A stretch of DNA of 64,000 nt from Nitrosospira multiformis (GCF_900111585.1 NZ_FOHI01000005.1:124001-188000), one strand, 5' to 3'. Counted from the first letter of the stretch, positions 36,495 to 48,148 are shown. Notes: a model not told the origin generated them from the letters alone. Numbers and translations: made by a program.

Positions 36495-36972
36495 GAAGGT
36501 CTCCCGGGATACGGTTAAAGTAAGGAGTATAGCACCATCAATTCAAGGAAATGTCGCCTAAAATCAGAATCGCTCACGTCTTTGAGTAATCCTTTCAGGG
36601 ATAAACGATTGATGGAGGAAAAACGGATAAGTTCGGAGAGGGATTGCCACGGCAGTCCGGCAGCAAGGGGTGGCAAAACATCTGTCATATGAGGGTTGAC
36701 GTACAGACGCAGCCCAAGATCATGTCTCTAATCGCCAGTTTGATGCCTGGATGCGGTATCGTGATTTTCCGCAACGCTGCTGACACTATAAGGAACGGGG
36801 TAAAGGGTGCTTGCTGACAAGACCGAAGGAGCGAAGGACTGAAGAATCATAGGGAACTGGAAAAATCGTTCGGTTTATCTCCGTTCCGGCTATCGCAACA
36901 TCTTTCGACTGAATATCTTTTAGCCAGATTTCAAGTGACCGTGTTGGATAAATGCTATTGCGAGGAACATAC
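36495..36972. other. Spacer, nothing recognised
   Basis: About 480 bases between the divergent Tim44-like and universal stress genes. It must carry two promoters. No RNA gene, repeat or credible small frame is visible. Confidence 0.4.
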
Positions 36973-37863
36973 GTGGAGAAAATTCAACGCATACTCATCG
37001 CCACCGATTTCTCCCCACGCGGCGAGCGAGCCGTGCAGCGCGCCGCGCTACTGGCGTCAGAGCATGCAGCCGAGCTGTATCTGTTGCATGTCCTTCCCGC
37101 GTTGCCGCTCGAAGTATTCAAGCATCTGATAGCCGAAACGCCGCTGGAAACAGAACAGAGGCTCTACAACCGGGCAAAGATAGCACTGCAGGACAGGGCG
37201 GAAATGTTGGCGTCGAAAGGCATACGGGTAAAGCATCACGTTGCCATCGGCAGGGCGCACCTCGAGATTAACCGCTATGCCCAGTCCCATCATGCCGATC
37301 TCATCGTGATCGGAGATCAGGGGGAAAGCTTCGCGCGCGAATTCTTTTTAGGGACGACCGCATCGAAGACGCTCCGCACGGGCCATCATCCCTTGCTCAT
37401 CGTCAAGCAGGAGCCGAGGGATAAGTACAAACACGTGCTGGTACCTGTCGATTTTTCGAAAAACTCCCTGACTGCGCTGGAGATGGCATTGAAAGTTATG
37501 ATAGATGCATCCATTCACGTCTTGCATGTGGTGGAAATGCCGCTCGGCCAGAAAATGAAGCAGGCGGGGTACGATGCAGATCGGGTCGACCGCTACCGCG
37601 AGGAAATGTTGACCCATGCCCGCGAAGGCATGGAGAAAATAGTCAGCGATTACGCACCCGGAGGCACGCGCGTTGCATCCATTATCGAATACGGCCGTGC
37701 GCCGGATGCGATCCGCGAGAAAACGCAGGCTCTCGATATCGATCTCATTGTAATAGGCAAGCGCGGTCAGACAGAACTGGATGAGGCGTTGTTCGGATCA
37801 GTCACAAAGCATATTCTTTATGAAACGCCCTGCGATGTGCTCGTAGTCAACCCCGTAATATGA
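36973..37863 (+). CDS. Universal stress protein with two UspA domains
   Basis: A 296-residue tandem UspA protein. The first domain starts EKIQRILIATDFSPRGERAVQRA and contains the GDQGESFAREFFLGTTASKTLR nucleotide loop; the second starts KHVLVPVDFSKNSLTALEMA and ends with GKRGQTELDEALFGSVTKHIL. The GTG at 36973, with AGGA five bases before it, opens directly at the domain; the ATG at 36952 adds seven residues and lacks a good site. It heads the acetate kinase/phosphoketolase unit and may respond to energy state. Confidence 0.87.
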   Translation: MEKIQRILIATDFSPRGERAVQRAALLASEHAAELYLLHVLPALPLEVFKHLIAETPLETEQRLYNRAKIALQDRAEMLASKGIRVKHHVAIGRAHLEINRYAQSHHADLIVIGDQGESFAREFFLGTTASKTLRTGHHPLLIVKQEPRDKYKHVLVPVDFSKNSLTALEMALKVMIDASIHVLHVVEMPLGQKMKQAGYDADRVDRYREEMLTHAREGMEKIVSDYAPGGTRVASIIEYGRAPDAIREKTQALDIDLIVIGKRGQTELDEALFGSVTKHILYETPCDVLVVNPVI

Positions 37864-37916
37864 TTCTGTAATTCTCAAACGCTGACGGAGCACCGGCAGC
37901 AGTTTTAGTCTTTGCC

Positions 37917-39023
37917 ATGAAAATTTTGACGGTCAATACAGGCAGCTCATCGGTTCGTCTGGCAGCATTTGTTCACCATGAGGAAAAACTGACGGAGCTT
38001 GTGAGTGTCAGGAAAGATTCCGGCGGTGAACCGGAAGACACCCTCCAGGAATTCGTGCAGGCCCACGAACTTGCCAAGGTGAATGTCGTGGTGCATCGCG
38101 TCGTGCATGGAGGCATGCGTCTTATTTCCCCTTGCCTGATCGATTGCGACGTAGAGAGGGAAATCGCACGTCTCGCGCCGCTTGCGCCCTTGCACAACCC
38201 CGTCGCATTGAAGTGGATACGTGCCGCCACCGAAGTATTCGGTATTCATATGCTGCAAGTTGCAGTATTCGACACCGCATTTTTTACCCATCTGCCGACA
38301 GTTGCGCAAACTTACGCAATTCCGCATGAGCTGACTGGAAAGTATGCATTGCGGCGGTACGGCTTTCACGGACTGGCGCATCAGGCCATGTGGCAGGCTT
38401 GGCGCGATCAACATCCGGACTTTCTGCAAAATGGAAAAATCATTTCGATGCAACTCGGGGCAGGTTGCTCGATCACGGCGACAGATAAGGGATTGCCTCG
38501 CGACACTTCCATGGGATTCTCGCCTCTGGAGGGACTCATGATGGCGACACGCTCGGGCGACCTGGACCCCGGTCTGGTGACGTTTTTGCAGCGGCAGGAG
38601 AGCCTGACGCCCGAGCAGATGGATCGGCTGCTGAATGAGCAGTCCGGGTTATCGGGAGTATCAGGAATCAGCGCCGATATCCGGGAACTGCTGAAATCGA
38701 AAGACGGATATGCTGGCCTGGCGATCGAGCTGTACTGTTACCGGGCGCGTAAATATCTGGGCGCTTATCTTGCTGTGCTGGGCGGAGCAAATGCAGTGGT
38801 TTTTGGCGGGGGCGTAGGGGAGAATGTTCCAGTCGTGCGGGAAAAGATTCTGGCAGGAATGGAATGGTGCGGAATCCATCTCGATGCGAAAAAGAACAGC
38901 GATGCGAGCGGGATGTCATGCATCAGTAGCGAAGCAAGTCGGGTCGAGGTGTGGGTGGCTCCCGTGAATGAGGCGACAATTCTCGCCCAGGAAGCAGAGG
39001 CAGTCATTTCCAGCCGCCGCTAG
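37917..39023 (+). CDS. ackA: Acetate kinase
   Basis: A 368-residue acetate/propionate kinase: MKILTVNTGSSSVRL (phosphate loop), VHRVVHGG, FDTAFFTHLP, YGFHGLAHQ, LGAGCSITA, DTSMGFSPLEGLMMATRSGDLDPGL and FGGGVGEN. It is slightly shorter than the standard 400. It interconverts acetyl phosphate and acetate with ATP, using acetyl phosphate from the phosphoketolase encoded next. 54 bases after the stress protein gene. Confidence 0.93.
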   Translation: MKILTVNTGSSSVRLAAFVHHEEKLTELVSVRKDSGGEPEDTLQEFVQAHELAKVNVVVHRVVHGGMRLISPCLIDCDVEREIARLAPLAPLHNPVALKWIRAATEVFGIHMLQVAVFDTAFFTHLPTVAQTYAIPHELTGKYALRRYGFHGLAHQAMWQAWRDQHPDFLQNGKIISMQLGAGCSITATDKGLPRDTSMGFSPLEGLMMATRSGDLDPGLVTFLQRQESLTPEQMDRLLNEQSGLSGVSGISADIRELLKSKDGYAGLAIELYCYRARKYLGAYLAVLGGANAVVFGGGVGENVPVVREKILAGMEWCGIHLDAKKNSDASGMSCISSEASRVEVWVAPVNEATILAQEAEAVISSRR

Positions 39024-39086
39024 CCTTTGCGTCAGTGCCGGGATTCTTCGGCAGTAACCAGTGTCCGGGAAAAAGGAGGATTCAAT

Positions 39087-41510
39087 ATGAACCGTGCTTC
39101 GCCTGGAGCAAAAACCGAAAGTAATCCGCTATCCACGGACGAACTGCGCAAGATCGATGCATACTGGCGGGCCGCCAATTATCTCTCGGTAGGGCAAATC
39201 TATCTGCTGGACAACCCCTTGCTCAAGGAGCCGCTTACCCTCGCGCATATCAAGCCGCGCCTGCTGGGTCATTGGGGCACATGTCCCGGTCTCAGTTTTA
39301 TTTACGCGCATCTGAACCGCATCATAAAAAAATTTGATCTGGATATGTTCTATGTATGCGGACCAGGGCACGGTGGACCGGCAATGGTTGCCAACACGTG
39401 GCTGGAGGGCAGTTACAGCGAGTTTTATCCTCGTATCTCCAGGGATGCAACAGGCATGAAGAGACTGTTTCGGCAATTTTCCTTTCCCGGCGGGATTCCG
39501 AGTCATGTCGCCCCGGAAACACCGGGGTCGATAAACGAAGGCGGGGAACTGGGTTACTCGCTTTCACATGCTTTTGGAGCGGCCTTTGACAATCCGGATC
39601 TGATCGTGGCTTGTGTGGTGGGCGATGGGGAAGCTGAAACCGGACCGCTTGCCGCCTCCTGGCACTCGAACAAATTTCTCAATCCGGTTCACGATGGAGC
39701 GGTGCTGCCTATTCTGCATCTCAACGGCTACAAGATCGCAAACCCTACCATACTTGCGCGCATCAGCCACGAGGAACTGGAAAGCCTGTTTGCGGGTTAT
39801 GGCTACCAGCCCTATTTCGTCGAGGGGTCGGACCCCGAGCCCATGCATCAGTCGATGGCTGCCGTGCTGGATACCGCGATCGAAAGTATACGGAGAATAC
39901 AGCGTGAGGCAAGGAGCCGCGGGGTGAATTCAGGGGAGAGGCGGGAAGCCATGACCTATCCCCGCTGGCCGCTGATTATCCTGCGCAGCCCTAAAGGATG
40001 GACCGGACCGAAAGAAGTGGATGGGAAAAAGCTGGAAGACTACTGGCGCTCCCACCAGGTACCCCTTGCGGCACTCGGTTCCAAGCCGGATCACCTGAAG
40101 CAGCTGGAAGACTGGATGAGGAGCTACAAACCCGAAGAGTTATTCGATGAGAACGGGTGTCTCATGCCGGAATTGGCGGCGCTTGCGCCCGAAGGAGATC
40201 GGCGCATGGGCGCCAATCCCCATGCCAATGGCGGTCTGCTTCTGAAAGAGCTGGAAATGCCCGATTTTCGCAGCTATGCCGTTGACGTACCCGTACCGGG
40301 AACAGAAGTGCACGAAGCCACGCGGGAAACGGGTAAGTTTCTTCGCGATATCATGAAACTCAATCTGGATAGCTGCAATTTTCGGGTAATGGGACCGGAT
40401 GAGACCAGCTCGAACCGGCTTGACGCCCTCTTCAATGTAACAGCTCGAGCCTGGGTTGCGCAACAGCTACCGGAGGATGAGCGCCTCTCTCCCGATGGGC
40501 GGGTGATGGAGATATTGTCTGAACACATATGCCAAGGCTGGCTGGAAGGTTATCTGCTTACCGGACGTCACGGGCTTTTTTCCTGCTATGAGGCCTTCAT
40601 CCACATCGTTGATTCCATGTTCAACCAGCATGCCAAATGGCTCAAGGTCAGCAAGGAAATTCCCTGGCGGCGACCCATCGCCTCCCTCAATTATTTGTTG
40701 ACATCGCATGTGTGGCGCCAGGACCATAACGGCTTTTCCCATCAGGATCCCGGTTTTATCGACCTTGTCGTCAACAAGAAAGCAAGTATCATTCGTGTTT
40801 ATCTTCCGCCGGATGCGAACACTCTTCTTTATATTACCGACAAATGCCTTCGTTCCCGAAATTTCATCAACGTCATCGTCACGGGAAAACAGCCCGCACT
40901 CCAGTGGCTGGATATGGATGCGGCCATCAGACATGGCAGCGCTGGGATCGGTATATGGGGGTGGGCGAGCAATGATCAGGAAGGCGAGCCGGATGTGGTC
41001 ATGGCTTGCGCGGGCGACATTCCCACCTTGGAGACGCTGGCTGCCGTGGATCTGCTGCGGCGCCATGTCCCGCAGTTGAAGATTCGTGTTGTCAATATCG
41101 TCGACCTGATGACCTTGCAGCCTCAATCGGAACATCCGGACGGACTTTCAGACTGGGACTTCGATACGCTGTTCACAACCAATAAGCCCATCATTTTCGC
41201 CTATCATGGCTACCCCTGGCTGATCCATCGCCTGACTTACCGCCGCACCAATCATCCTAACCTGCATGTGCGTGGTTACAAGGAAGAAGGCACCACGACT
41301 ACGCCTTTCGATATGACAGTACTTAACGATCTGGACCGGTTTCATCTGGTAATGGATGTGGCGGATCGTGTACCCAGGCTGAGCTCCAAAGGCGCCTACC
41401 TCAAGCAACTAATGCGCGACAAGCTGATCGACCATAAACACTATATCAGGCAATACGGCGAGGACATGCCGGAGATACGGGATTGGCATTGGCCTTCACC
41501 TGGTTCGTAG
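39087..41510 (+). CDS. xfp: Xylulose-5-phosphate/fructose-6-phosphate phosphoketolase
   Basis: An 807-residue thiamine-diphosphate enzyme: [81 protein letters not shown] and [22 protein letters not shown]. It splits xylulose 5-phosphate to acetyl phosphate and glyceraldehyde 3-phosphate. AAAAGGAGGA before ATG 39087 settles the start, although the frame opens 20 codons earlier. With acetate kinase it yields a short ATP-forming branch from the pentose phosphates. Confidence 0.94.
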   Translation: MNRASPGAKTESNPLSTDELRKIDAYWRAANYLSVGQIYLLDNPLLKEPLTLAHIKPRLLGHWGTCPGLSFIYAHLNRIIKKFDLDMFYVCGPGHGGPAMVANTWLEGSYSEFYPRISRDATGMKRLFRQFSFPGGIPSHVAPETPGSINEGGELGYSLSHAFGAAFDNPDLIVACVVGDGEAETGPLAASWHSNKFLNPVHDGAVLPILHLNGYKIANPTILARISHEELESLFAGYGYQPYFVEGSDPEPMHQSMAAVLDTAIESIRRIQREARSRGVNSGERREAMTYPRWPLIILRSPKGWTGPKEVDGKKLEDYWRSHQVPLAALGSKPDHLKQLEDWMRSYKPEELFDENGCLMPELAALAPEGDRRMGANPHANGGLLLKELEMPDFRSYAVDVPVPGTEVHEATRETGKFLRDIMKLNLDSCNFRVMGPDETSSNRLDALFNVTARAWVAQQLPEDERLSPDGRVMEILSEHICQGWLEGYLLTGRHGLFSCYEAFIHIVDSMFNQHAKWLKVSKEIPWRRPIASLNYLLTSHVWRQDHNGFSHQDPGFIDLVVNKKASIIRVYLPPDANTLLYITDKCLRSRNFINVIVTGKQPALQWLDMDAAIRHGSAGIGIWGWASNDQEGEPDVVMACAGDIPTLETLAAVDLLRRHVPQLKIRVVNIVDLMTLQPQSEHPDGLSDWDFDTLFTTNKPIIFAYHGYPWLIHRLTYRRTNHPNLHVRGYKEEGTTTTPFDMTVLNDLDRFHLVMDVADRVPRLSSKGAYLKQLMRDKLIDHKHYIRQYGEDMPEIRDWHWPSPGS

Positions 41511-41785
41511 CCGTTGTTGCCTGCCCAGTAAAATCGCGGTTTTCCTGCTAAAAATGTTTTTATCACCGCGCATGCTATATTGAAATATATCTCCAGTAAC
41601 TCCAGTATTCTCCATCGGGGTCCGTTCAAGGGTGGGATGACTCCTCGCAGGAAGAGGGTATACATTCACATGAGAAACTCTTTCCGGACCGCTCTGAATC
41701 TTACGCAATTCATATCGATATTGATTGGAATCGTATATCGTTCATTATTCCAAATATCCAACCACCGGATCGGATAGGAGCATTG

Positions 41786-42409
41786 ATGATACTCATCATC
41801 AATTTCATTGCGTTGTACGCATCGTTTTCACTCAATCACATGCTTGCCATTTACTGGGGGGCGGTGCTGCCTGTGTTGTATGCTCTCGTCATTGCTCCGC
41901 ACGCGTTGATCGGCAGATCGGATATCCCTCCATTGACGATAACGAAAGTTCTCGCGGTGAAGTGGAACAATGCGGAGGAATTAACCGCTTACATTGTGAA
42001 ATATTGGATGGCTTTGGCATATCCGACCACTTCGTGGAAAAAGCAGCGCAACGGTATCGTTTTGTCCCTGACATCGTTCTTCCTGGGCGTGGTTTATATT
42101 CTCAAGGAGTTGCTCGCCGCAGGGGTGGTGATGTTCGTAGTCGGTTATGTCCTGTATCAGATGAGCGTTCGGGTGGACAGACCGCGAGCGGTGTTGGGTA
42201 ATTCTGACTTCAGGGACGGCACTGACAATGAATTTGCCAGGAAAGAATGGGAACTGGCTGCAATGTCCATCATCGCGTTTTCGGAGCTATATCCGGATGA
42301 CAAGGCATTCAAGAAGGCCGCTGATGAGGTGCTGGAAGATAACGACGTGAAATCGATGCTGACAAAATATCGCTATGATTACGGCGCAAGCTGGCTGAAT
42401 GTTGCATGA
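41786..42409 (+). CDS. Hypothetical inner-membrane protein
   Basis: A 207-residue protein with about four hydrophobic helices in the first 130 residues, then a soluble acidic tail (DNEFARKEWELAAMSIIAFSE). I do not recognise a family. ATG 41786 has TAGGAG five bases before it. It stands alone after the phosphoketolase unit and converges on the cupin gene. Confidence 0.6.
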   Translation: MILIINFIALYASFSLNHMLAIYWGAVLPVLYALVIAPHALIGRSDIPPLTITKVLAVKWNNAEELTAYIVKYWMALAYPTTSWKKQRNGIVLSLTSFFLGVVYILKELLAAGVVMFVVGYVLYQMSVRVDRPRAVLGNSDFRDGTDNEFARKEWELAAMSIIAFSELYPDDKAFKKAADEVLEDNDVKSMLTKYRYDYGASWLNVA

Positions 42410-42456
42410 TTTTCTCCTGGGATATCCTGAAGCGAGGCTACGCGCGGGGATGTTCA

Positions 42457-42873
42457 CTATTTGTCGTTCGTGACGAGATTTTTTTCGTTGGTATCGACGA
42501 CAAAGACGGCTAGCAGGCGTGCAGGCTGAGTCTTGCTGTTATTTGCGCTGACGGCATGATGATCACCCGGTAGTTCAGCGAAGCTCTCGCCGGCGCGATA
42601 AACCTTTTCCGGACCGTCATTGACTTTGCTACGAATTTCTCCCTCCAGGACCGTTGCATAGATGAAAGCCGACTTTGGATGGGTATGAGCGGGCGACGAG
42701 CCTCCCGGCTCGTATTCGACAAGCACGCCTTTCATGCTTTTGCCAGGCACGTTCGGAAGGGCATGATCAAAGACCAGGGTTACCTTGGACTTGTCAGCAG
42801 GGAGGTTATCGGCTGAAGCCGCACTTATGGAGAGAACTGCGAAGGCAACGCCGCAGAGAAATCTGGTAAACAT
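42457..42873 (-). CDS. Secreted cupin-domain protein
   Basis: A 138-residue protein with a signal peptide ending SAASADN and a single cupin barrel: YEPGGSSPAHTHPKSAFIYATVLEGEI and AGESFAELPGDHHAVSAN supply the usual His and Glu metal ligands. AAGGAGA precedes the ATG. It is 48 bases downstream of the AhpD-like gene on the same strand, a pairing often seen in oxidative-stress operons. Confidence 0.82.
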   Translation of the reverse strand: MFTRFLCGVAFAVLSISAASADNLPADKSKVTLVFDHALPNVPGKSMKGVLVEYEPGGSSPAHTHPKSAFIYATVLEGEIRSKVNDGPEKVYRAGESFAELPGDHHAVSANNSKTQPARLLAVFVVDTNEKNLVTNDK

Positions 42874-42921
42874 TATGTCTCCTTTCGTTGATGGAAATGA
42901 GTGGAGAATTGTTGGCCATGC

Positions 42922-43374
42922 TCATGCCTTCACAGGATAACGGCTGGAAATGGCAATGCGATTCCAGGCATTGATGACTACCGAAAGCCACTCGACAGCC
43001 GATATTTCATCTTTTGACAGATGGGCTGCTGCTTGCTCATAGATGGTATCTGGCACTTGTCCCTCGGAGATCAATGTGATTGCTTCTACCAGTGCCAACG
43101 ATGAACGTTCCTTTTCAGTGAAATACCCGGTTTCCCGCCAGGCAGGCAGGACACTTATGCGATCACTCGACTCGCCACTGGATAGGGCGTCATGAGTATG
43201 CATCCTGATACAGAATGCGCACTGGTTGAGTTGGGATGCCCGAAGGCGCAACAGATGTGCAAAGCCCTCGGGGATACTTGCGGAAGCAATGGTCTCCCCT
43301 GCCAGCTTCTCAAGGCTCATGACTGCCTGGTAAAGGGCTGGAGCGGATTTACCAAGATTGATTCTTTCTGACAT
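42922..43374 (-). CDS. Carboxymuconolactone decarboxylase/AhpD-like peroxidase
   Basis: A 150-residue AhpD-core protein with LRLRASQLNQCAFCIRMHTHDAL: the CxxC (Cys-Ala-Phe-Cys) and following His form the redox site. Family members reduce peroxides via this disulfide. GGAGGAAA precedes the ATG. Confidence 0.86.
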   Translation of the reverse strand: MSERINLGKSAPALYQAVMSLEKLAGETIASASIPEGFAHLLRLRASQLNQCAFCIRMHTHDALSSGESSDRISVLPAWRETGYFTEKERSSLALVEAITLISEGQVPDTIYEQAAAHLSKDEISAVEWLSVVINAWNRIAISSRYPVKA

Positions 43375-43863
43375 GAAATTTCCTCCCCTGTATATCTGCC
43401 AGCGAATAAGCTACTGGCGGAGTTGATCCACAGTGATGGGTTCGGCGTAACGAACCTTTAGGATCGACAAACGCCGAACTGTCCTTGAGAAGCCGTCCCC
43501 TCGTGAAGCGCATCCTTGTGAAGCGAGATAAATTTCCGGCGCTTATCGCTCCCGGCGGCACCCGCTCTATGCGTCTGCTTGATTATCTCCAGTAAAAGTT
43601 TGATAGCGGATCGTCTAATGACACGGCATTCCGCATTTCATTTCAATTTATAGATGAGGATAAAGAAAAAGCAAATTAGAGACGGCTAAATTTTTATTCC
43701 TACATTTATCCTTGATAACGTACGTATTCATCAATTGTAAGTGTCTCTCATGAATTCCCTCATTTCCATCTCCAAAACCAGGCCTTTCGGGTTTCATACC
43801 GTAGGGGTAAATTACTGGAAGTGTATGCCTTTGTTGCCGGATCCTCTCGTACGGCTTTTCCGG
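43375..43863. other. Spacer with a possible hairpin
   Basis: About 490 bases. The pair GTTCGGCG (from 43439) and CGCCGAAC could form an 8-base-pair stem across a 24-base loop, and lies upstream of the AhpD-like gene on its strand. No known riboswitch fold is recognised. Confidence 0.35.
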
Positions 43864-44703
43864 TTAATAAATCTTCCGTTCGAGTTTTGCTTCGTGCAGT
43901 ACCGCAGTCGCTAATTCTTCGATAGATTTGCTGGTTGCGTCGAGATATGGGATTCCTGCCCGGCGCATCAGCTTTTCCGCACTTTGCACCTCATACTTGC
44001 AGTTCCTGAGGGAAGCGTACACGCTCTCTGGCTTGCGTTCGCTGCGTATCTCATGGAGCCGTTCAGGGTGAATGGTAAAGCCGAACAGCTTGCTTCGCAT
44101 ATTCCTGATCTGGGCAGGAAGCTCTCCGCGCTGGAAATCCTCGGGAATAAGCGGATAGTTAGCCGCGCAAATTCCATATTGCAAGGCGAGATAGAGACAA
44201 GTCGGTGTTTTGCCGGTACGGGAAACGCCTACCAGGGTAACATCGGCCCGGTTCCAGTCTTTTTGCGACAGGCCATCGTCGTGCTCCAGAGCGTATTTTA
44301 TTGCGTCGATGCGCTTCCGGTACTCGGTTGTATTGGAAACGCGGTGAGAACGCCCCATGTTTTCCGAAGAACGCATACCCAGCTCGGCTTCCAGTGGAGC
44401 AATAAAAATGCTGAAGCAATCGAGATGCAGAGCGTTGGCGGAATCGACAATAAGCTTGATTCCGGGATTTACGAACGTACTGAACACCAGTGGACGCGCA
44501 CCGTCCGCGATGTACCGCTCATTGATGGTCCGAACAACTGCCGTGGCTTTTTCCCTGCTGTCAATGTAGGGTAGGGTGATCTCATCCAGGGGAATATTTT
44601 CGAATTGGCTGAGCAGGCTATGCCCCAGCATTTCCACCGTAATCCCGGTACGGTCTGAAAGAAAGAAGGCAGTTCGATGAAATGGTTTGGTAGTGATTGG
44701 CAC
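43864..44703 (-). CDS. ppsR: PEP synthase regulatory protein (bifunctional kinase/pyrophosphorylase, DUF299)
   Basis: A 279-residue DUF299 protein: [23 protein letters not shown] at the amino end and the P-loop [11 protein letters not shown] at residues 159-168. It inactivates and reactivates PEP synthase by phosphorylating a threonine next to the catalytic His. It is divergent from ppsA, as is usual, with 97 bases between the start codons. Confidence 0.92.
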   Translation of the reverse strand: MPITTKPFHRTAFFLSDRTGITVEMLGHSLLSQFENIPLDEITLPYIDSREKATAVVRTINERYIADGARPLVFSTFVNPGIKLIVDSANALHLDCFSIFIAPLEAELGMRSSENMGRSHRVSNTTEYRKRIDAIKYALEHDDGLSQKDWNRADVTLVGVSRTGKTPTCLYLALQYGICAANYPLIPEDFQRGELPAQIRNMRSKLFGFTIHPERLHEIRSERKPESVYASLRNCKYEVQSAEKLMRRAGIPYLDATSKSIEELATAVLHEAKLERKIY

Positions 44704-44800
44704 GGTTATGAGAAACTATGCGGGATTTCCGGGGGGAAATCCCACTACAAAATGTAGCACAATTCTTCTTTGGCCAGCATTCCCACAATCAGGAGTCAAA

Positions 44801-47188
44801 ATGGACGAGTCGCCCTATATAGCCTGGTTTGACACGCTGCGAATGACGGATGTGAGCCGCGTCGGCGGCAAGAACGCGTCCCTTGGCGAGATGATCGGCC
44901 AGCTGAGCGGGATGGGAGTCCGGGTTCCCGGTGGTTTTGCAACCACTGCCGATGCCTATCGCGATTTCCTGGTTCAGGATGGGCTCGCACAGCGTATAGA
45001 GCAGACCCTCGCTGAACTTGATATAGAAGATGTTCAAGCACTGGCTGCGGCAGGCACACAAATTCGCTCCTGGATAGTGCAGACATCGTTTCCCTCTCGT
45101 CTGGAAAATGAAATTTCTGCTGCTTACGAGAAAATGCTGGGCGAGGCGGAAGGGGAAATTTCGGTAGCGGTGCGTTCTTCGGCCACTGCCGAAGATCTGG
45201 TGGATGCGTCGTTTGCCGGGCAGCAGGAGACTTATCTCAATGTCCAGGGATTGGATAGCCTTCTGAAAGCGGTCAAGGATGTCTTCGCTTCCCTCTACAA
45301 CGACCGCGCCATCTCTTATCGGGTGCATAAAGGTTTCATTCATTCCGAAGTCGCGCTTTCGGCCGGGATACAGCGGATGGTGCGCAGCGACATCGGTGCC
45401 GCGGGAGTGATTTTTACACTGGATACCGAATCCGGTTTTGACAAGGTGGTTTTCATCACCGCCTCCTATGGGCTGGGTGAAACCGTCGTCCAGGGCGCAG
45501 TCAACCCCGACGAGTTCTACGTCTACAAACCGGCATTGGCACAGGGAAGGCCGGCTATTCTGCGGCGTAACCTGGGCTCGAAACTCATCAAGATGCGGTT
45601 TGCTGAAGGGCGCGGCGCTGCCCGGGCGGTTGAGACAGTGGATGTGGAAGAGGGGGATCGTAAACGATTTTCCATTAACGATGCAGATGTGGAAGAGCTG
45701 GGCCGTCATGCTCTTGTGATTGAGCGGCATTATCAAAGACCGATGGATATCGAGTGGGGCAAGGATGGTGCGGACGGCAAGCTCTATATTCTGCAGGCCC
45801 GGCCGGAGACAGTGCAGGCGCACGCCGCGATGGATACATTGCGGCGCTATCGCCTGAAGAGCAAATCCGCAATACTCGTGTCAGGGCGCGCCATTGGCCA
45901 GAAGATAGGGAGCGGCCCTGTTCGCTTGGTTCCCGACGCGCGGGAAATGTCGCGGGTACGCGAGGGTGACGTGCTGGTAACCGATATGACCGATCCTGAC
46001 TGGGAGCCGGTAATGAAACGGGCCGCCGCCATCGTCACCAATCGCGGAGGGCGAACCTGCCATGCGGCAATTGTTGCGCGTGAGCTGGGGATTCCCGCTG
46101 TGGTTGGCTGCGGCAACGCCACCGACTTGCTGAGGGAGAATGAGATCGTCACCGTATCCTGCACCGAAGGGGATACCGGCAATATTTATCAGGGGAAGCT
46201 GGAAGTCGAGGTAAGCGACCTCGCGCTCGAAAGCATGCCGAAGGCCCCGGTTAAGATCAGCATGAATGTTGGCAACCCCGAGCTCGCCTTCGGGTTTCAA
46301 CGCATTCCCAACGATGGGGTAGGGTTGGCGCGGCTTGAGTTCATCATTGCGCGCATGATTGGCGTGCACCCAAAAGCGGTGTTGCAATTTGCCAAGCTTC
46401 CGCAAGACGTGAAGCAGCAGGTCGAGGCCCAAACCAGCGGCTACGCCGACCCTGTCAGTTTTTACGTGGAAAAGCTTACGGAGGGGATCGCCACTCTGGG
46501 CGCAGCCTTTTTTCCAAAACCGGTAATCGTGCGGATGTCCGATTTCAAATCTAACGAATACTCCAGCCTCATCGGCGGCCATGACTATGAACCGAGGGAG
46601 GAAAACCCGATGCTTGGCTTTCGCGGTGCTTCACGCTACGTGGCGGATGAATTCCGGGATTGCTTCGAGCTGGAATGCCGGGCGCTGAAGAAAGCACGCG
46701 ACGACATGGGGCTGACCAACCTGGAAATCATGATTCCGTTTGTGCGGACACTGGCCGAGGCCCGACGTGTGGTGGAACTGCTATCGGAAAACGGCTTGAA
46801 GCGTGGTAAGAATGGATTGCGCCTGATCATGATGTGCGAGATTCCGTCCAACGCATTGTTGGCAGAACAGTTTCTGGAATATTTTGACGGTTTCTCGATC
46901 GGGTCCAACGATCTTACCCAGCTCACCCTCGGGCTGGACCGTGACTCCAGCCTCGTTGCGGAAGCCTTCGACGAACGCGATCCGGCGGTAAAAGCGCTTC
47001 TGAGCATGGCTATCCAGGCATGCCGTAAAACTGGTAAATATGTCGGAATCTGTGGACAGGGGCCTTCCGATCACCCTGACCTCGCACGATGGCTGATGGA
47101 AGAGGGCATTGAAAGCCTGTCGCTTAATCCCGATACCGTCATGGATACCTGGTTATATCTGGCAGAGGAGGCAAAAAAACAGCTATAG
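44801..47188 (+). CDS. ppsA: Phosphoenolpyruvate synthase
   Basis: A 795-residue enzyme: [12 protein letters not shown] and [13 protein letters not shown] (ATP-grasp domain), [24 protein letters not shown], the phosphohistidine [14 protein letters not shown] around residue 419, and the C-terminal [16 protein letters not shown] and [15 protein letters not shown]. It makes phosphoenolpyruvate from pyruvate and ATP. ATG 44801 with AGGAGTCAAA is the family start; the frame opens 38 codons earlier. Regulated by the divergent PpsR. Confidence 0.95.
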   Translation: MDESPYIAWFDTLRMTDVSRVGGKNASLGEMIGQLSGMGVRVPGGFATTADAYRDFLVQDGLAQRIEQTLAELDIEDVQALAAAGTQIRSWIVQTSFPSRLENEISAAYEKMLGEAEGEISVAVRSSATAEDLVDASFAGQQETYLNVQGLDSLLKAVKDVFASLYNDRAISYRVHKGFIHSEVALSAGIQRMVRSDIGAAGVIFTLDTESGFDKVVFITASYGLGETVVQGAVNPDEFYVYKPALAQGRPAILRRNLGSKLIKMRFAEGRGAARAVETVDVEEGDRKRFSINDADVEELGRHALVIERHYQRPMDIEWGKDGADGKLYILQARPETVQAHAAMDTLRRYRLKSKSAILVSGRAIGQKIGSGPVRLVPDAREMSRVREGDVLVTDMTDPDWEPVMKRAAAIVTNRGGRTCHAAIVARELGIPAVVGCGNATDLLRENEIVTVSCTEGDTGNIYQGKLEVEVSDLALESMPKAPVKISMNVGNPELAFGFQRIPNDGVGLARLEFIIARMIGVHPKAVLQFAKLPQDVKQQVEAQTSGYADPVSFYVEKLTEGIATLGAAFFPKPVIVRMSDFKSNEYSSLIGGHDYEPREENPMLGFRGASRYVADEFRDCFELECRALKKARDDMGLTNLEIMIPFVRTLAEARRVVELLSENGLKRGKNGLRLIMMCEIPSNALLAEQFLEYFDGFSIGSNDLTQLTLGLDRDSSLVAEAFDERDPAVKALLSMAIQACRKTGKYVGICGQGPSDHPDLARWLMEEGIESLSLNPDTVMDTWLYLAEEAKKQL

Positions 47189-47799
47189 TCAAAGAATCCC
47201 GTCGAGCTCGACAAGTTTGTCAATCATTTGCCGACTGGCGATTTTCACTTTCATTGTCATAGATTCGACACATCGTTATGAGAACATCGATGCCGGTGTT
47301 AGCATTTACCCCTTATGTAAACACCCTCGGGTCTACCCTCTCCCTTACGACCCAAGCCCAGATATGGTCAGACCTCCATTCTGGGCTTTTTCTTTTCCAA
47401 CGGTATGACATTTCACTACTTGTAAAGAGAAGGGGGTGAAATGAAGTGATAAAACGACAACTTTCGAGGTGATGAGGGATATGGCGGGCAGTTTGCACAT
47501 GCATATGTCTGAGCAGGAGATTCGGGATTCTCACGCAGGAGCGACAATCGTCGGCAAGCCCATTGCGAATATTTCCTCCGACCGATGCGTGTCTGTCAAT
47601 TTATTATCCAGCGGACGTTTCCTGGAATCCGGAAAGAGCTGCCCGTCAGCATGATGCTGGTCGACAAGCACGGGATGAAAGTACGATATATCGGGCGGCA
47701 GCCTCCTTTGGAGGGATTGGGAGTTGTTGGAGAGAGATGTAGCGGATCTTGTATTCAGAGATTCATTGCAATGGGTACCTTTGGTAAAGGAGATAAGAA
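47189..47799. other. Spacer downstream of ppsA
   Basis: About 610 bases with the terminator described separately. Two short frames (near 47469-47654 and 47585-47809) have no family resemblance and no good start; I do not call them. Confidence 0.35.
47354..47394 (+). terminator. Rho-independent terminator downstream of ppsA
   Basis: AAGCCCAGA and TCTGGGCTT form a 9-base-pair stem with a 17-base loop, followed by TTTCTTTT. It is about 165 bases after the ppsA stop. Confidence 0.75.
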
Positions 47800-47979
47800 A
47801 TGTCGATAACCTCGGATGCGAAAAGAATGTTTGTGGAAAATCTGAATGCGTTTGGCGATAAGGAAACTCAGCCGGAAAAATACAATCTTTATCTCGGCCT
47901 TATTTACCTGATGGCATCGGTGGAGCAGATTCAACAGGAATTGGAGGAAATCAAGCTGCAAATAGCCAAAAGGAATTAA
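47800..47979 (+). CDS. 59-residue hypothetical helical protein
   Basis: A frame of 59 residues starting MSITSDAKRMFVENLN, with YNLYLGLIYLMASVEQIQQ and LEEIKLQIAKRN at the end: a mostly helical, charged protein with a C-terminal coiled-coil-like stretch. AAGGAGATAAGA before the ATG is a strong ribosome-binding site. I do not recognise the family. Confidence 0.55.
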   Translation: MSITSDAKRMFVENLNAFGDKETQPEKYNLYLGLIYLMASVEQIQQELEEIKLQIAKRN

Positions 47980-48039
47980 GGCGATATCTGCAGGAGTTGA
48001 ACAATCCTTGTCCCCCATTCGCCTTGGTTTTCTCCTCCC

Positions 48040-48088
48040 CGTTCACCCCGAGCCCTTCAACGAGCTCACAACATGCTTGTCGAAGGGT
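48040..48088. repeat. REP-like hairpin element
   Basis: CCCTTCAACGAG and CTTGTCGAAGGG can pair over about twelve bases around an 11-base loop, next to CGTTCACCCCGAG. This resembles the extragenic repeat near 834 in reverse complement. Confidence 0.5.
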
Positions 48089-48148
48089 CAGTCGGGAAAT
48101 CACGTGAAATAGGGGGAACGATCAGGTTGGTATCGAAGTTATTACAAG

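Noticed and set aside
44789-45823. 344-codon minus-strand frame opposite ppsA
   Set aside because: Antisense shadow of PEP synthase; no independent motif.
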